Below are positions 13,034 through 13,658 of a stretch of DNA of 13,658 nucleotides, piece after piece. The position numbers were made by a program, and so were the translations under genes. The notes beneath the pieces were generated by a model. It did not search any database and had not been told where the DNA came from. It worked only from the letters and a program-made list of their open reading frames with translations. Each line of letters opens with the position of its first letter. Within the stretch, counting starts at the first letter, position 1. Origin of the DNA: Actinomycetes bacterium (GTDB lineage: Bacteria > Actinomycetota > Actinomycetes > Actinomycetales > Cellulomonadaceae); NCBI GenBank assembly GCA_021793115.1, contig JAJYTJ010000101.1, positions 1-13,658 of the forward strand, read 5' to 3'.

Positions 13034-13658
13034 TCAGGCCTCGGGCTCGTCGGCGGCCGCCGGGGGAGCGGTCGGCTCCTGCCCCGCGAGCACCAGGTAG
13101 AGGTCCTTGCGGGCCCGGTCGAGCACGACGAGGGCGCGGGCGACCTGCGCCTCGTCCCCGTCCTGGGCCACCTGCATGCTCGCGCCCATGAGGCCGCGGA
13201 CGGCATCGCGCAGCGCCCACCGCGACCGCGGCGTGCGGGCCGTCGCGTCGGCGAACGGGTCGCCCAGCTCGTCGGCGTGCGCCGTGACGTAGGCGCGGCC
13301 GGCCTCGGACAGGCTCGCCAGCCGGCGGCCGCCCTCGGTGGCGATGGTGATGAGGCCCTCGTCCTCGAGGAGCGAGAGCGCGGGGTAGATGGCGCCCGGG
13401 CTGGGCGTCCACGCACCGTCGGTGCGCTCGGTGATCTCCCGGATGAGCTCGTAGCCGTGGCGCGGCTGCTCCGCGAGCAGCAGCAGCACGGCGGCGCGGA
13501 TGTCGCCCCGCCCGGCGCGCCGGCCGTGACGGAAGCCGCGACCGTGGCGCTGGTCGGGCCCGAAGCCGGGGCCGAACCCCCGCTCGGGGCCGAAGTCTGG
13601 GCCGAAGGGGCCTTCGGGGCCGAATCCGGGCCCGAACGGCATGCCGCCCGAGCGGCCG
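13034..13658 (-). CDS. PadR-family transcriptional regulator with FGP-rich N-terminus (probably 5'-partial)
   Basis: A second PadR regulator. From the ATG at 13640-13642 it has 202 aa, but the frame is open to the window edge (GRSGG precedes the Met) and no clear ribosome binding site stands before that ATG. The real start is therefore probably outside. Counting from that Met, residues 2-30 are a low-complexity run of FGP/GPE units, followed by a His/Arg/Gly-rich linker. The winged-helix domain is at about 44-117: GRGDIRAAVLLLLAEQPRHGYELI (44-67), GAWTPSPGAIYPALSLLEDEGL (76-97) and LASLSEAGRAYV. C-terminal helices (about 142-190) resemble those of the PadR at 7668-8213, and the tail is Pro/Ala/Glu-rich. 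The target is unknown; any control region is beyond the window. Confidence 0.88.
   Translation of the reverse strand, partial: GRSGGMPFGPGFGPEGPFGPDFGPERGFGPGFGPDQRHGRGFRHGRRAGRGDIRAAVLLLLAEQPRHGYELIREITERTDGAWTPSPGAIYPALSLLEDEGLITIATEGGRRLASLSEAGRAYVTAHADELGDPFADATARTPRSRWALRDAVRGLMGASMQVAQDGDEAQVARALVVLDRARKDLYLVLAGQEPTAPPAAADEPEA
13556..13640 (-). repeat. Degenerate short tandem repeats encoding the FGP-rich N-terminus
   Basis: Several imperfect copies of a GGGCCGAA-containing unit (plus-strand reading), spaced by roughly 9-12 nt, underlie the repeated FGP tripeptides of the second PadR protein. The stretch also contains the inverted repeat CCGAAGG-GG-CCTTCGG (7-bp arms). It is coding repeat, not a separate element. 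Confidence 0.55.

Noticed and set aside
12139..13416. 425-codon minus-strand open frame opposite the ThuA-like gene and across the terminator
   Set aside because: It is a high-GC shadow that crosses a strong terminator and two genes with clear family motifs; composition is Arg/Pro-rich.
1..13658. CRISPR arrays, insertion sequences, integrases, toxin-antitoxin or phage-defence systems
   Set aside because: No regularly spaced repeats, terminal inverted repeats, transposase or recombinase motifs were seen on either strand.

Overview
The window is high-GC DNA with strong G/C third-position bias. Its galactoside operon lacks a dedicated ABC ATPase, it carries PadR regulators with Gly/Phe/Pro-rich N-termini, and its initiator tRNA is typically actinobacterial. 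Together these suggest an actinomycete, probably Micrococcales and possibly Cellulomonadaceae. That placement is inference from gene style, not from a marker gene.

Region 1 (1-7477) is a complete-looking catabolic locus for galactosides. On the minus strand, in transcription order, lie a GH42 beta-galactosidase, two MalF/MalG-type ABC permeases, a lipoprotein sugar-binding protein and a GH36 alpha-galactosidase whose C-terminal part lies beyond the left edge. The first three genes overlap by 4 nt stop/start. A LacI-family regulator is transcribed divergently. The 168-bp divergent region holds a good minus-strand promoter (TTGACC-N17-TAGTGT) and two related LacI-type operators. One covers the predicted start site and the other is an 18-bp perfect palindrome in the leader. 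The lacI mRNA looks leaderless. The likely logic is import of alpha- and beta-galactosides, intracellular hydrolysis, and repression released by a sugar ligand.

Region 2 (7478-9999) is a two-gene plus-strand unit: a PadR-family regulator with an inverted repeat just upstream of its ribosome binding site, followed 3 nt after its stop by an AarF/UbiB (ABC1) atypical kinase with two C-terminal membrane segments.

Region 3 (10078-10884) is a minus-strand pair: a four-helix membrane protein of unknown function overlapping by 4 nt a 96-aa winged-helix regulator. Two 19-bp ACTT...AAGT operator-like sites overlap the proposed promoter.

Region 4 (10885-12164) is loosely packed. It has two small, apparently related membrane proteins on the minus strand, a stretch that may hold a decayed coding fragment, and an initiator tRNA-Met gene (minus) with its own promoter and tandem downstream hairpins.

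Region 5 (12325-13658) holds a ThuA-like protein (plus) and a second PadR-family regulator (minus, probably running off the right edge), converging on a strong hairpin with 13-bp arms.

I saw no insertion sequence, integrase, phage gene, CRISPR array or toxin/defence system. Most of the window is ordinary actinobacterial chromosome. The items most worth a second look are the operator architecture of the galactoside locus, the PadR/ABC1-kinase pair, and the paired small membrane proteins.
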